A stretch of 64,000 nt of DNA, taken from contig NC_057318.1 in NCBI RefSeq assembly GCF_000687475.1, forward strand, positions 5,394,001 to 5,458,000, written 5' to 3'. The stretch's first letter is position 1. Each line of letters begins with the position of its first letter. Positions 37,299 to 48,699 of this stretch are shown in pieces. The notes beneath the pieces were generated by a model. It was not told the DNA's origin and made no database searches. It saw nothing but the letters and a program-made list of their open reading frames with translations. The position numbers and the translations under genes were made by a program. The DNA is from Ustilaginoidea virens. Lineage: Eukaryota; Ascomycota; Sordariomycetes; Hypocreales; Clavicipitaceae.

Positions 37299-37876
37299 GG
37301 CTGCGCGAGTCGAGTGATGACGGGCAGTTGCATAGCGATTCCGGGAAGACCGATCTCGACAGCCTAGGCGTGTCCGCTGTGGCCTGTGATGTCGTCTGCG
37401 ACGGGGGAAAAGATGAGAGGATGCGGTTGTATGTCCAGTTGGCGTTCAAGGGGGGGGAAAGGGCACTGGCAGGGTTTTTTGATCATGAGGCATCCGATGA
37501 GCTTTGTGCGCGGCAACCAAGTGGCAAGTGATCCTTTATACATATACTTGTACCTTACCTAAGCTATGTAGTAAGCTAGGAGGTAGCTGCGTCCCCGTTC
37601 CTCGGCTCCACAGGGACTCTCGGTTGGCCCCATTGGCCGTCAAGGACGGAGTACTCCGTACGCAGGGAATACAAGCACGGAGTACTCGGCAAAATCTTTT
37701 GATCCCTGGCAAACCCTCCTGACAGTCTTTGCCCAGGCCCATCGCCAATCTTCACGACAAAGGCTCTCGGTCCGTGACGGCCAAGCCCTTGCCGTTGCTC
37801 TGCACCGTCGCCCTCAATGCTGCCCGCCTGCTTCCGTGCTTCCGTTTCCCGCCTGCAATAGCGCACCAGACCCGCG
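37299..37876. other. Divergent promoter region of the F-box-like gene and MRS2
   Basis: About 580 bases with no supported gene. It contains a 14-base perfect palindrome ACGGAGTACTCCGT (37646-37659), a second half-copy near 37676-37688, and a TTACCTAAGCTATGTAGTAAGCTAGG-type imperfect palindrome near 37554-37580. Confidence 0.5.
37646..37659. promoter_or_regulatory. Palindrome ACGGAGTACTCCGT
   Basis: Perfect 14-base palindrome containing CGG-N6-CCG, the spacing bound by some Zn(II)2Cys6 factors such as yeast Ppr1. It lies 217 bases before the MRS2 ATG. Factor identity is inference. Confidence 0.45.
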
Positions 37877-39793
37877 ATGCCGCCACCCTCGCGACTCCCC
37901 GTCCCGTCCCGAGCCGCTCTTCGCTTCCTTCAAGTCGTGTCCCATGTCGCCTTCGCAGCTCACGGCCGTGCAGGCGCGCCAGCACTCGTCGCCGCAGTCG
38001 CCAGCCACGGCAGAGGGACCCAGTCGCCAGCATCACCTACCGCCCGACCACTGACGACTACTGCTACTACTACTACTACTACCTCAGGCTGTCCTCGTCA
38101 CGCTCGCCCCAGGCTTCCGGTCCGATGTCCGCAGGCACGCAACGCCCCGCCCTCGGCGAACCCGACGCGGCTCACCTTCTGCGCCGCTGCGGCTGGGAAG
38201 AAGCCGGTCAAGAGGAAGGAGTCGAGCGAGCCCACGTGGCAGGAAAGGCTGTGGGGGACCGGGGCCAAGAAAGGCGCCAAGCCGCTCAAGCCGGATGACC
38301 TTCGAGGCCATGATGACTTTCAAAACGGCTCATCCATGTTCACCAGCCGCCGTGTGCTGTCTGCCAAGGCGGCCCTGGAGCCTCGACTGCGATGCACAGA
38401 AGTCGACGAGAACGGCAAGGTGATTCTCGTAGACGGAGAGTTTAAAAAGACGGAATTGATTGCCAAGGTGCGACAAGTGACCGATCAAAGAACAAACGCA
38501 AAAGGAAAATATATATATATATAAAGAATGAAAGAAAAAACAAACAGAGGAAAAAAAACCGCACACACTTGTAGCAAGATTGGCTAATGAATCTGGCTCA
38601 GTTTGGACTCAACCCCCGGGATCTTCGCAAGATCGACTCCTCCAACTTGCCCCATATCCTCGTCCGTCCGTCGGCTATTCTTTTGAATCTCCTGCACCTA
38701 AAGGTTCTCATCAAGCATGACCGCGTCTTGCTGTTTGATGTGTACGGGTCCAAGACTTCTTACCCGCAGTCAGCCTTCATGTACGACCTCCAGGGCAAGC
38801 TGCAGCAGAAGCCATCGCAGGGCTCCAACGGCCTCCCCTACGAGTTCCGCGCTCTCGAAGCCGTCCTGACCTCGGTGACGTCGGAGATGGAAGCCGACTT
38901 CGAGGCTGTGCGCGAGCCCGTCATGCGCATCCTCAGCGAGCTGGAGGACGACATTGATCGGGACAAGCTGCGGGTGCTGCTCATCTTGTCGAAGCGGGTC
39001 AGCACGTTTGAGCAAAAGGCCAAGCTGGTCCGGGACGCTCTCGAAGAGCTCCTCGAGGCTGACGACGACCTCGCGGCCATGTACCTGACGGAGAAGACGC
39101 ACGACCTTCACCGAGGGCTGGACGATCATACCGAAGTGGAAATGCTGCTCGAGTCCTACAACAAGCTGACCGACGAAATCGTGCAAGAAGCGGGCAACCT
39201 GACGTCTGGAATCCGAAACACGGAAGAAATGTAGGCCCCCCTCTCCAAGGGGAAGAACAACCGCCCTCCCCCCCCTCCCCCCGCGTTACTGCTGACGTCT
39301 TTTCTTCTTCGTCTTCTTCTTCTACCTCCATCTCTATCCCATGCCACGAGACTGACTGATGTGTGCTGGCAGAATCCGTGCCATCCTCGACGCCAATCGA
39401 AACGCCCTCATGCTGCTGGACCTCAAGTTCAGCGTCGGCACTCTCGGGCTAGCCATGGGAACCTTCCTGGCCGGCCTGTACGGCATGAACCTGGAAAACT
39501 TCATCGAGGAGACCAACTGGGGGTTCGGCGCCGTCGTCTCCATCTCGAGCGTGGCGTCCATCCTCGTGTGCTGGTACGGCCTGATCAAGCTGCGCAAAGT
39601 CCAGCGCATCAAGATGATGTACAGCGAGAGGCCGCACGTCCCGCGCAGCAGCCAGCACTCGTACCAGTACCACTATGGCGACGCGAGCGCCCTGGGGCTC
39701 CTGGACTCGAGGAACAGGGAGATGCTTCGCCGCGCCCACATGCAAAAGGTGGTGGCGCGCAGGCAAGCCTGGTTCGCGTTCTGGAAGGCCTGA
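37877..39793 (+). CDS. MRS2: Mitochondrial inner-membrane magnesium channel Mrs2
   Basis: CorA/Mrs2-type channel importing Mg2+ into the mitochondrial matrix. Three exons (37877-38467, 38602-39230, 39373-39793) join in frame to give 546 residues. The N-terminus is rich in Arg, Ala, Ser and Thr and poor in acids, fitting a mitochondrial presequence. The conserved DLRKIDSSNLPHILVRPSAIL block and the FDVYGSKTSYPQSAFMYDLQ stretch are present, then a long helical domain. The signature YGMN at about 443-446 closes the first membrane helix, and a second hydrophobic helix (VVSISSVASILVCWYGLI) follows, separated by the acidic loop ENFIEE. A basic C-terminal tail faces the matrix. The start is the first in-frame ATG; the presequence is poorly conserved in the family, so the exact start is less sure than the rest. 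Confidence 0.93.
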
Positions 39794-39885
39794 GGGACAC
39801 GGTCCCGGACCACCCAGAACGACGAACGAAGCGCGGGAGCGCAGCACGGGAGCGCAGGATATGTAGATGGGGGGGCCTTGGTTTG

Positions 39886-39933
39886 CATTCCCGTCTTGGG
39901 GATTCCCGTCTTGGGGATCCCGTCTTGGGGATT
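39886..39933. repeat. ATTCCCGTCTTGGGG tandem repeat
   Basis: Three copies of a 14-15-base unit, about 90 bases after the MRS2 stop, probably within its 3' UTR or terminator region. Confidence 0.85.
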
Positions 39934-40302
39934 GCGGTTTTCATTTGCCATCGGATTGGCTAGACTGCGTGCACGTACATTAATATCCCGCCGCCCTGCT
40001 TGCGCAGCCCAGCTCGTCATGTGTAACATTATTTCCGGACACCGGACACTATTGGAAATCGCAACGGCAGGGACCGAACGAATCTTGCCTTTCGGACCTA
40101 AAGACCAGCCTGACTCGAGCGTTTGTTGGCTACCTCTTTGCCCTTTTTGTCTGTAGTATGTATATGTAACAGGAGCGCAGGAACCCCACTCCAGCCTACA
40201 GAGTACTCCGTACATGCCGTTGATTGGCCCTAAAAAAAAAAGAACAAAAGAACTAAAAAACCGGCTGCAGGGTGCCGCAGCCACGACTCGTGCTCCAGAT
40301 CT

Positions 40303-40310
40303 TGACGTCA
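40303..40310. promoter_or_regulatory. Perfect CRE site TGACGTCA (distal)
   Basis: Exact 8-base ATF/CREB-type palindrome, about 540 bases upstream of the small hydrophobic protein ATG. Fungal Atf1-type bZIP factors bind this word; use here is inferred from position. Confidence 0.5.
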
Positions 40311-40336
40311 CTGTCCTACGCAGCAGCTCTCCAGTC

Positions 40337-40337
<1 letters not shown>

Positions 40338-40380
<43 letters not shown>
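40338..40380. repeat. 43-base poly(A) tract
   Basis: The longest homopolymer in the window. It lies between two TGACGTCA palindromes upstream of the small hydrophobic protein gene. Its length may be affected by sequencing error. Confidence 0.9.
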
Positions 40381-40382
<2 letters not shown>

Positions 40383-40394
40383 AAAAAGATGCAC

Positions 40395-40402
40395 TGACGT
40401 CA
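40395..40402. promoter_or_regulatory. Perfect CRE site TGACGTCA (proximal)
   Basis: Second exact palindrome, directly followed by CGTCACG, so the block reads TGACGTCACGTCACG. It lies about 440 bases before the small protein ATG. A TATAAATA word occurs further down at about 40705-40712. Confidence 0.5.
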
Positions 40403-40843
40403 CGTCACGCCGCAACTGCCCGTTTGCCCGTTGCCCCTGTCGGGCCGCGGCCGAGACCGAAAACGCCTCGCAGCTGCGAAAACCTGCGAAAACCAGGGAA
40501 AACCAGGGAAAACCTGCCCCGGCCAAGGCTGGAAAATCATGCACCGTGCCCCATGACATGACGCATGACGTCGCGCCGAGGCGCGCCGTCCTTTAGCACA
40601 AGTCTTGGGCAGAACCGTAAGGTATTTCAACGCGGCGGTGCCCTGTATTGCCCGTCTGTCCCTGCCATACGTCACTTTTCATTGCCTCTCTACTATTCAG
40701 CGCGTATAAATAAACGCGACGTGCCGACTCCTCGACCCGAAAACCGCGACAAACAAAGCCAAACAACAACAAAAAAATCCCCAGAAAAGAGCCAAAATAA
40801 AGGAAAGCAATAAATTCGATAATCAGTAAATCAGTACTCAAAC

Positions 40844-41114
40844 ATGGGCGGCGTGCTCTCCTGCGTAAGTTGCCAGGCGCAACACTCGCGTTCCGTGCGG
40901 ACGTCGCGTGGCTGACTCTCTTAAACTGCAGATCAAGTCGGCCCTCGCCACCATCGGGGGCTGCATCATGGCAGTCATTAGCGGCATTGGCGGCATCCTG
41001 CAAGCCATCATCAGCGGCATCGTTTCGTTCTGCGGCATCATTGTCAGGTTCCTCACGTGCGGGTATTGCGGGCGATCACGCGGAGCGAGGACGACGAGGA
41101 GGAGTAGGGTGTAG
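40844..41114 (+). CDS. Small hydrophobic protein with predicted N-terminal acylation
   Basis: Two exons, 40844-40864 and 40932-41114, encode 67 residues. Exon 1 is only seven codons, MGGVLSC, ending at a GTAAGT donor; exon 2 starts after CTGCAG. Gly2 with Ser6 fits the N-myristoylation pattern (MGxxxS), and Cys7 is placed for palmitoylation. Residues 9-50 alternate Ile/Val/Leu with Gly, Ala and Ser in repeated ISGI-like units, with further Cys residues, and the tail is strongly basic (GRSRGARTTRRSR). This suggests a peripheral or inserted membrane peptide. I believe similar short proteins beginning MGxxxSC occur in many ascomycetes, without an assigned function; that is memory, not a search. 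The upstream TATA and CRE words suggest regulated expression. Confidence 0.72.
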
Positions 41115-41376
41115 CGATAGGGTGGGTTTGCAGGGGGAGCGAAAAAGCTCGTGGTGGAAATGGAAGTTGGGCTGCTAGGCGAGCAGACGGGAATTTTGGC
41201 GAGGGGACAAGTCGGATTCCCGATGGAGAGGACGAAACAATGATACCCCCCCCCCTTTGTTTCTGATGGTTGTCCGATACTATTTCGCGTTCCATGTGCT
41301 ATCTTGGCAGTACTACCAGTCATGATATTGTTTTTTTTTGGTTCCATGTGTTTTTCCCCGACGTTCCGTTCCATCC

Positions 41377-44363
41377 TCACTCATCTTCCATGACGTTGCG
41401 GCTGAAAAAGGTGTACATGGCCCTCGCGGCCGCTTTGCCAACCAGGGGCTCCAACTCGCCTTCCGACATGTTGGCCACCTCCCTGATACTCTCCGTCTGC
41501 ATGGTCAGGATGCTCATGTTCTTGGGCGTGACGCCAGGCACTCGGGCGAGCATGTCCCGCGGCTCCTGGTTGAACGCCTGGTCCTCGGCCTTGGTGTCCT
41601 TGTCGAGACCGGCCCGAACAGCCGCCACGGGGTCCGGCTCGTCCTCCTGCGCCTTGAGCGATTCGAATATCTCGGCCGTCTGGTACGGCGACGACGACCA
41701 AACGATGCGCAGCTTGGGGAACGCCAGCGTCAGGAGCACCAGCTTGGACTGCAGATCCGACGACACGTTGGTCGGCGCCACGCTGCTCAGGCTCCCCGAG
41801 AGATCCGCAAACGGTTCCAGCGTGAACGACTTGTTCTGGTCAAACTCAATCAGAAGCATGGGGCTCCTGTAGTGCTGAAACATGGTCTCGGCCTGCGTGA
41901 ACAACCTGCCGTCCTTGAACGAGGACACCAGGTCGCTGATGGACTTGCGCTCCACGCAAATGTTGGGCGACAGGATGTAGTCACCCACGGTCAGCATGCA
42001 TGGCACAATGACGACCGACCGTCCGTGGAGGAGGCTAGGCAGCGACGATCGGAACTCGCGCACGTCCACGACGACCCGAGGCGGCTGCGCCGTGGCCGCC
42101 ACGCGTCCGCCCCCTGCGATCCGCGTGTTGACGGTGCGCAGAAAGGCTTCCTGGGGGTCTTCGGCGCCGTGCGGGTCCGTCGTCATGACGAGCGACATGC
42201 TCGCCCGCTCCTTGATGAGCTTGGTGAAGGCGTCCTTTTCCCGCCGCACCGACGACAGGTAACGCTGTTCTTCCACCGATCCGCCGTAGTACATGAAGTA
42301 GACCCTCACGTTTCTGTCCTTGTGCGACGACCGGTACACTTCCACCCTGCGGATGAAGCTGGCGTCGGGCTCGTACATGATGATGTATCTGGGCTTGACT
42401 TCCTCCAGCACGTGCTCATCCTGGTCGCCTTCGTACACGTGCACCACGACGAGGTCCTGCATTTCGTAAAGCTGGAAGAAGTCCTCCATGTCGTCAAGGG
42501 GATCCGCCACCAGGTCGTCCTTTTGCTGCGCCTCTTCTTCCTCGGTAAGCTGTACCTCGGCCATGAGGTTGGCCACGTCTGCGGGCTTCTCGAAATACTG
42601 CGCAATCACGCCGCTTTCTGTTCGACCAGCCGAGACGGTCATATTGCCTCCGCCCCGAACCCGCCTTCTCTTGTTCGAGCACGCCTTACCTGCTGGCCCC
42701 CTCGTGGTGCCGTGACCAGGGCGGGAGTCTGCGGCGCTGTTGAGCGCCTTTTGGTTCTCCGAGAACAAGGTTGCGCTGACCTGCGCAAACTGTCTTTTCC
42801 ATTTCAGGTAGTTACGGAGCCTCCTTCTCATCATGAAAGCAGCCGAAGGTTTGTGCGCCTCCTCAGCTTGATCCCCATCTCCGTCTCCGTCGGTGCTGGC
42901 CACCGTGGCAGTGGCAGTGGCAGTGGCAGTGGCAGTGGCAGTGGCAGTGGCAGTGGCAGCCTTGGGCTTCACATGCATGGTTTGCAAATAATCCCGAAGC
43001 TGTCGACAAGTGTCGTTGTTTGAGCACATGATCAGGATGGTCCCATTGGAGTCGTCTCTGACAGGACGAGGATCAAAGTACAGATCTCGGTCAATCTCCT
43101 CTAGTACCTCGGCCAAGATGGTCCACTTCGGGAGCTCTTCAAGCACAGGGCGTAACGAGTCGATGTTGTCGCCACTCTGCGACACCGCTCTAGTGTTGGC
43201 CGAATACACCCTCCTGCGAGCCGTGTCAAAGATGGTTTGCGCAGCGTCAAGAAAAAGCCAAGGGGACTGGTTCTGCCGGGTGGAGCCTGGAGGAGGCGAG
43301 TGAGCGGCGTGGATTGTGTCCAGATACTGGAGAAAGGAAACCGCATCGTACGACAGCACCGAGGTTAAGAGCCCCCGCAAGACGGTCAAGTCGTTTACAA
43401 TCTGACGCGTCTTCCAGCTTACTCGGTGCCAGTTGGGGTCCAGCTGTCGGCGAATCACGACATCAAAGTTTCTCAGCAGGGCGCTGTCGAGGTTCCAATC
43501 GTCCATTTCCAGGCCCGAGTTGCCCTTTTTCAGCTCGTGGATGCTGACTTCGACGCACTCCATGATGGCGTTCTGTATGTCTCTCATGGCATTCGTCATT
43601 TGAACCTCCAGCTCGATGACTTCAGCCTTCTTCTTGCCCTCCAGGGACTGGGCCACTGTGACGTGAAATCGTGGCCATAGCGATGCCTTTCTCAGGAACA
43701 GATTGCGCATCATGGTCGTGAGGGGTGAGAAGCCGGTAGTGAAGGGGTCCGGATTGTCGGCAAAGGCTTTCAGGAACCCCAGTTTGTTCCTCTGGCGATA
43801 TATCCGAAGGATGAAGGCCTCCAGAGACGTGGCGATGACCCGGTCGGCGTGGAGGACGATGAGGCCCGTTATTGACTCTGGGTCCAAAAGCCCAGTGAGC
43901 ATGTCAACGACCAGGATGCGCGAGGTGATGCTGAATATGCCTCCCCCAGCATACATCTTCTCGCGGGCACCGACGCTCTGGAAGTCGGTGTTGACCACGG
44001 TCAATCCGCGAGCTTTCGGCGCGGCGCTGATGGCGGCTTGCTCCGCCAAAGCCTCTCCGACCCATCCATTCTCGCGTTCCTCGGCGCCCACAATCACGAT
44101 GAGATTGTTTCCAGCTGCATCGTACGAGTGAAGCAAGTTTGTCACGAGGCGCAAAAGGCCAAGGCCGCGGGCAATGACGACAAGCTCATCGTCGGCCCGG
44201 AGCTCCTGGAAGAGGTTCTGCTGGTATTCCTGAAACGGGAGTAAGTAGCCGAGCCAAACAAGGCCGAAGAAAGTGAGGTTCTGATAAGACCAAGCTGATC
44301 AAATCAGCTTACCAGAGGCAGGGAGAGCTTGACTGGTTGCTGGGGAGCATTGCTGGTCGACAT
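41377..44363 (-). CDS. RAD1: DNA repair endonuclease XPF/Rad1
   Basis: Catalytic subunit of the XPF-ERCC1 (Rad1-Rad10) structure-specific nuclease, which cuts 5' to bubbles in nucleotide excision repair and trims flaps in recombination. Two minus-strand exons, 44313-44363 and 41377-44229, are separated by an 83-nt intron, giving 967 residues. The N-terminal two thirds form the degenerate helicase-like domain, starting EYQQNLFQE. The nuclease motif ERKSISD at about 775-781 is intact, preceded by GDYILSPN with its acidic residue. A C-terminal tandem helix-hairpin-helix (ARVPGVTPKNM and VGKAAARAMYTF) mediates partner binding. An Ala-Thr dipeptide repeat of about eight units, encoded at 42906-42957, interrupts the linker. 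The downstream small gene converges on it. Confidence 0.95.
42906..42957. repeat. GGCAGT hexanucleotide repeat within XPF
   Basis: About nine GGCAGT units. On the minus strand they encode alternating Ala-Thr in a predicted linker, followed by an Asp-Gly repeat. Confidence 0.9.
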
Positions 44364-46529
44364 GCGAGCAACCGTGAGCGCCGAGCATGGATGAGGAATT
44401 GGTCACGTTGTGGTGATTGAAGACAGAAGAGGTTCAATCCTCCGTACAGAGGAGCCCTTAGTCACACTGTGGGTTTGGGTGTGGTGGCACTGTAGCCAAG
44501 TCCCTTGTCTGCCAGATCGGAGCTTGAGGCTCGATCGGTACGAGGTACCTGACCCACCCAGGCATAGCAATTCTGTAAGTCAGCCAACTTTTCTGCAACA
44601 CTCGTGGTTTTTGCGATTCTCTAATTTCTCTCTTTGGTTATTAGCTCTCAAGAAATTATTGTGACGATGACTTGTGACGATGCCTGGTGCCTTCTTCACA
44701 GCTTCCAGGTCTTGGTAAAAGGGCACGGTGGCGCAAGTGCCGCCATTACATCACCAACGAGTCACGAAGACTGTCAAGCCCCCCACTTGCTCCAACTGTC
44801 AGCATAGGTACGGAGCACCTGCCTAGAAGGTAGTCGGTCCTAGTTTCACCACAGACGTCAACTCGTAGCCTTGTCAAGGTGGTTCGCGTTGTGATCCACT
44901 CCCCTCCAAAGTACACAGTGCGCAGACGCAGCACACGGTCACACCTGGACTTTCGAGCAAACGTCATCCGTCATACGAATCCGCCGGAAACTGGTTTTGG
45001 TACAAATACCGCCCCAGTCGTACACGGCTTCCTAACCGTCCGGTTTGGGCTTTTCTTCTTCTTATTCTTCCCTTTTCCCCCCAGCTCATCTGCCAAAGCC
45101 TCATTATCAAGTCAATAACTTCTGAGATACGTCGGCTCAAGCGTCCACCTTTTGCCAACACGATGGACTCCAAAGACCAGAATAAACAAACAGTGAACAA
45201 CGTATGCCGTATTCTCTCAATATGCAGGACCCCCGACCCCACGCGGTCCAGGTCCCGGCTGGGAGCTCTTACTATAGTATACCCAACGTGCTAATTACAA
45301 GAGTCCTAGGGTGAGAAGGAATTCTCGATCCAACCGATCAAAGAAGGCTTTGATGCCAAGTTCGCCGCTCATCAAGCTCACCCTGGCCCGGTGGTACCCA
45401 AGAGCATGCCTCCTCAGGAGGGCAGCGAAGAAGAACGCCAAGCAAGAAAGGAAGAGTTGAACAAATAGATGCAGCCGAAGGAACGAGAGGGAGCGAGAAA
45501 CAAATGTGCCTTGTAGATTAGCCGCCGTCATGGAATTTCCAGCCATGAGTCCATCAATCAACGCATTTGTTTTTGCTGTGAGCAGAACTTCTGACACCGA
45601 CTAGTATGATCATATGATGAGTCTGCGTGCCCATGGGCCCATGGTTATGCCAGGCCTTGGAGAATGGTGGCAACCAACTATGCCAATACCTTTTAAGAAT
45701 TTAGCAGCAGCAGTCGTACGCGCTGGGGTCAGTTTGGCAGTAACAGAGCATCATTTTCGCGTAATGGGGGCATGTACCCCAAAGTCTTGGTATAATCTCC
45801 AAACTAAATAGACTGCGAGTTCATATGTGATATAGCGAGTGATTGTGGGGGCTCAGCACTTCTAGCCTTTGATATAAAGAAGCAACGCTGCGAGGCATAG
45901 CTCGATGCAACTTGATAAGACGATGATGACGCCAGCACCTGGCTTGTTCCGCTTTTTTCGCAAGCGGTGGTCCGGAAATATTCTGCCCAGGTTCACGGTA
46001 CTTGTCCATGGGTACGTTTTGGAGCTACCTCCTCAGGTACGCTGTACTTGCCATCCAGCCAGCCAATCACCGCTAGGCAACTCAACTTCAACCCCATCTC
46101 ACAGGCCTCAAGCCACCAAGCAAGCCAATCGGTCGTCATCCCTTTGACGCAAATCCTCGGACCGTGACAAAGAGAGAGTGTTTGCCAGCCCGGTGCCTCT
46201 AGATTTCTGGAGCTGAACCACCCAGACCTCGTTGCAACTGCCAGGGAAAGCAAACGCTTTCCCCGACTAAGCGCCAACGTCGAACACCCGAACCAGCGTG
46301 TGCCTGGGCAGGCAGTCAGTCGTTCACGAACCCTGGCTTCACCACCACCGCTTACCGCTCAACCGGGTTACTCCTCCTGTCGGTGACGACGACCGCGTCT
46401 CATGTACCAGTGCTCCGACATACCGCAAAGCCCCTATCTACGGATTGCCCATCTCACCTCCCAGGCTCGTCCCAGAATCGCCAAAAAAAAAAGTTTAGGG
46501 TCTGGAAGCACAACTTCTCAGCTGCAGCC
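44364..46529. other. Intergenic region between divergent RAD1 and LAS17
   Basis: About 2.2 kb without a supported gene. A minus-strand open frame at 45295-45597 (100 codons) encodes a hydrophobic stretch (LFVQLFLSCLAFFFAALL) and could be a small membrane protein, but there is no family support. CCTCCGTAC and GGTACC palindromic words occur near 44445, 44550 and 44806. Confidence 0.45.
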
Positions 46530-47455
46530 ATGCCGTCCATTCTCAACGACGACGACAAGGACACCGTCAAGCGATTCGTCCCCAAGCAGTCCAACAAGAT
46601 TCACGCCGTCGCCGTCGCCAGACTCTACGTCGCATTTCCAAACAGGTCGAAATGGACATATTCTGGGTTGCAAGGAGCCATCGTCTTGGCCAACGACCTG
46701 GTCGGCAACACGTACTGGCTAAAGATGGTGGACATTTCGGTACGTACATGTACCCAGCAAAACTTCGTTTCGCCCAGGACGGGGGCCGGATCGAGGACGG
46801 GCACGGGAGTGTGTCTCTCCAACCGTGCGCGCTCCAATGACTGACGCGAAGCTTCCGAATCCAGTCCGCCAGTCGAGGCGTCATCTGGGACCAAGAAATC
46901 TTCGACACCTGGCACTACAACCAAGACCGCACCTTCTTTCATACCTTTGAGTTGGAGGAATGCTTGGCCGGCCTGAGCTTTGTCGACGAGAAGGAGGCCA
47001 AGCAGTTCAAAAAGAAGATGGATGAGCGAGAGAAGAACGCAAGCAGGGCCACGAGGTCAACACCCTTCGGAGGCGGTTCCCAACCCGTCCATAAACATGG
47101 CTTGTTGGGGGGCCTCTTTGGTCATCGCCACTCATCCGCCCCTTTGCCTGCAGAAGTCGCCAAGCCCAGCCTACCGTCCTCTTCGATTCACCCTTCGCCT
47201 TCGTCATCACAGTACTTCAATGGAACCTTGGCACCGTCGCAATTTCCGCTGCTCGACGCTTTCGACCCTCTCTGGAGGGAGCATTTCGGACGAGACCTCA
47301 CAGAAAAGGGTCTCACGGACGATTTCATCAAGGACAACCAGGAGTTCATTGTGGATTTCTTGCGAGAAGAGCAAAGCAAGGTGAACAACGCGTCGCCTCC
47401 GACTTGCCCGCAACCTACAAACGGGGGAGAAGCGAGGAGTGGTCGAGCACCACCA

Positions 47456-47487
<32 letters not shown>

Positions 47488-48699
47488 ACCACAGGCACAA
47501 GCACCGGCACCGGCGCTGGGTGCTGCTGCTGCTGCTGCTGCTTCGTCCGCTTCTTCTTCCTCGTCCACGAAGCGAGGCGCTCCTCCGCCGCCACCGGCGC
47601 CGCGAAGATCGGGCAAGGGTGACGGCCCGGCGAAAGAAGAGGGTCCTGCACCCTCTCACTCTCCGCCTCGGCTCAAGTTCAATGCTCCGCCTCCCTTGCC
47701 CGACGCCGGCAAGTTTGCCCACATTGAACAAAGCAAGCGAAAGCCAGCGTCAACGGCACCCTCGACCACCGCAGCATCCGTACCGCATCCCGGCCCTCCG
47801 CCGCCACCGCGGCCAGGTAAAACGCCGCTTGAGCCCCAGAGCCCGGCCCAGAGATTCCACGTCCCTCCCGCCTTCGCCGGCCAGCGTGTTCCGCCCCCGA
47901 CCCCGAGTCGAGGACCCGTGCCTCCTCCGCCACCTCCGCGAGCCGGTGATTCCCATCCCGCGTCCCCGGCGCCCCCGCCGTTACCCCCTAAAGTTCCCAT
48001 TGGAAACGCACCTCCACCTCCTGCACCGTCCAGCTCACGACCTGTTCCACCGCCTCCTGCAAGCTCGAGTCTTCCTCCCCCTCCTCCGCCATTGCCTTTT
48101 TCGAACGCTCCTCCAGCACCGCCTACGCCGCTACCTGCGGCTGCCGCTCCTCCTCCCCCTCCCCCTCCCCCGCCACTGCCTTTACTGAACGCCCCTCCAG
48201 CACCGCCTATGCCGTTACCTGCGGCTGCCGCTCCTCCTGCTCCGCCGCCGCCGCCGCCGCCGCCACCCATGCCATCTGCAAGTGGTGCCTCTGTGCCTCA
48301 GAATCCCGATTCTGGCCAATTGCCAGGCGCTCCGGCTCCCCTGTTGCCTCCGCCAGATCAATCCCGAGCAGCCATGTTGGGAGATATCCAGAAGGCTGGA
48401 GGCATCGCCGCTCTGAAGAAAGTCGACCGGACCCAGATACGGGACAGGAGCGGCGCCCAAGTCGGCGGACCCGGTGACTCGGCGGCCAGTGGTCCGCCAG
48501 CCGGGGCGGTCGCCGCCGGGGGAGGCGGCGGCATGGCCGACGCCATTGCTGCCGCGCTGAAGAAGAGGAAGGACAAGGTGAGCAAGAGCGGTAAGTAGTA
48601 GCATCTCCCCAAGCTCCCTCCCCCACACGACCCCGACAAGCATCGCTAAGCAAAAGCTCCCGCGCAGACGACGAAGGCGATGACGATAACTGGGATTAA
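46530..48699 (+). CDS. LAS17: Actin nucleation promoter Las17/WASP
   Basis: Wiskott-Aldrich syndrome protein homologue that activates Arp2/3 at cortical actin patches during endocytosis. Three exons (46530-46739, 46865-48590, 48668-48699) encode 655 residues. The WH1 (EVH1) domain covers about 1-130, with AVARLYVAFPNRSKWTYSGLQGA and the VIWDQEIFDTWHYNQDRTFFHTFE block. A proline-rich centre runs from about residue 260 to 560, with several poly-Pro stretches for SH3 and profilin binding. A WH2 motif (MLGDIQKAGGIAALKKV) lies near 570-590, and the C-terminus ends DDNWD, the acidic Arp2/3-binding tail with its Trp, encoded by a separate 32-nt last exon. No GTPase-binding CRIB segment is evident, as in yeast Las17. 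Confidence 0.94.

Noticed and set aside
41338..43023. 561-codon open frame on the plus strand across XPF
   Set aside because: It is the shadow of the XPF reading frame, which has an intact nuclease motif. The antisense product is His/Arg/Val-rich with no recognised domain.
45295..45597. 100-codon minus-strand hydrophobic protein
   Set aside because: It has one plausible membrane stretch but no family support, no promoter evidence and no homologue I recognise; kept only as a note in the intergenic entry.
47656..48270. 204-codon Gly-rich frame on the minus strand within LAS17
   Set aside because: It is the complement of the proline-rich LAS17 coding DNA (CCN codons read as GGN).
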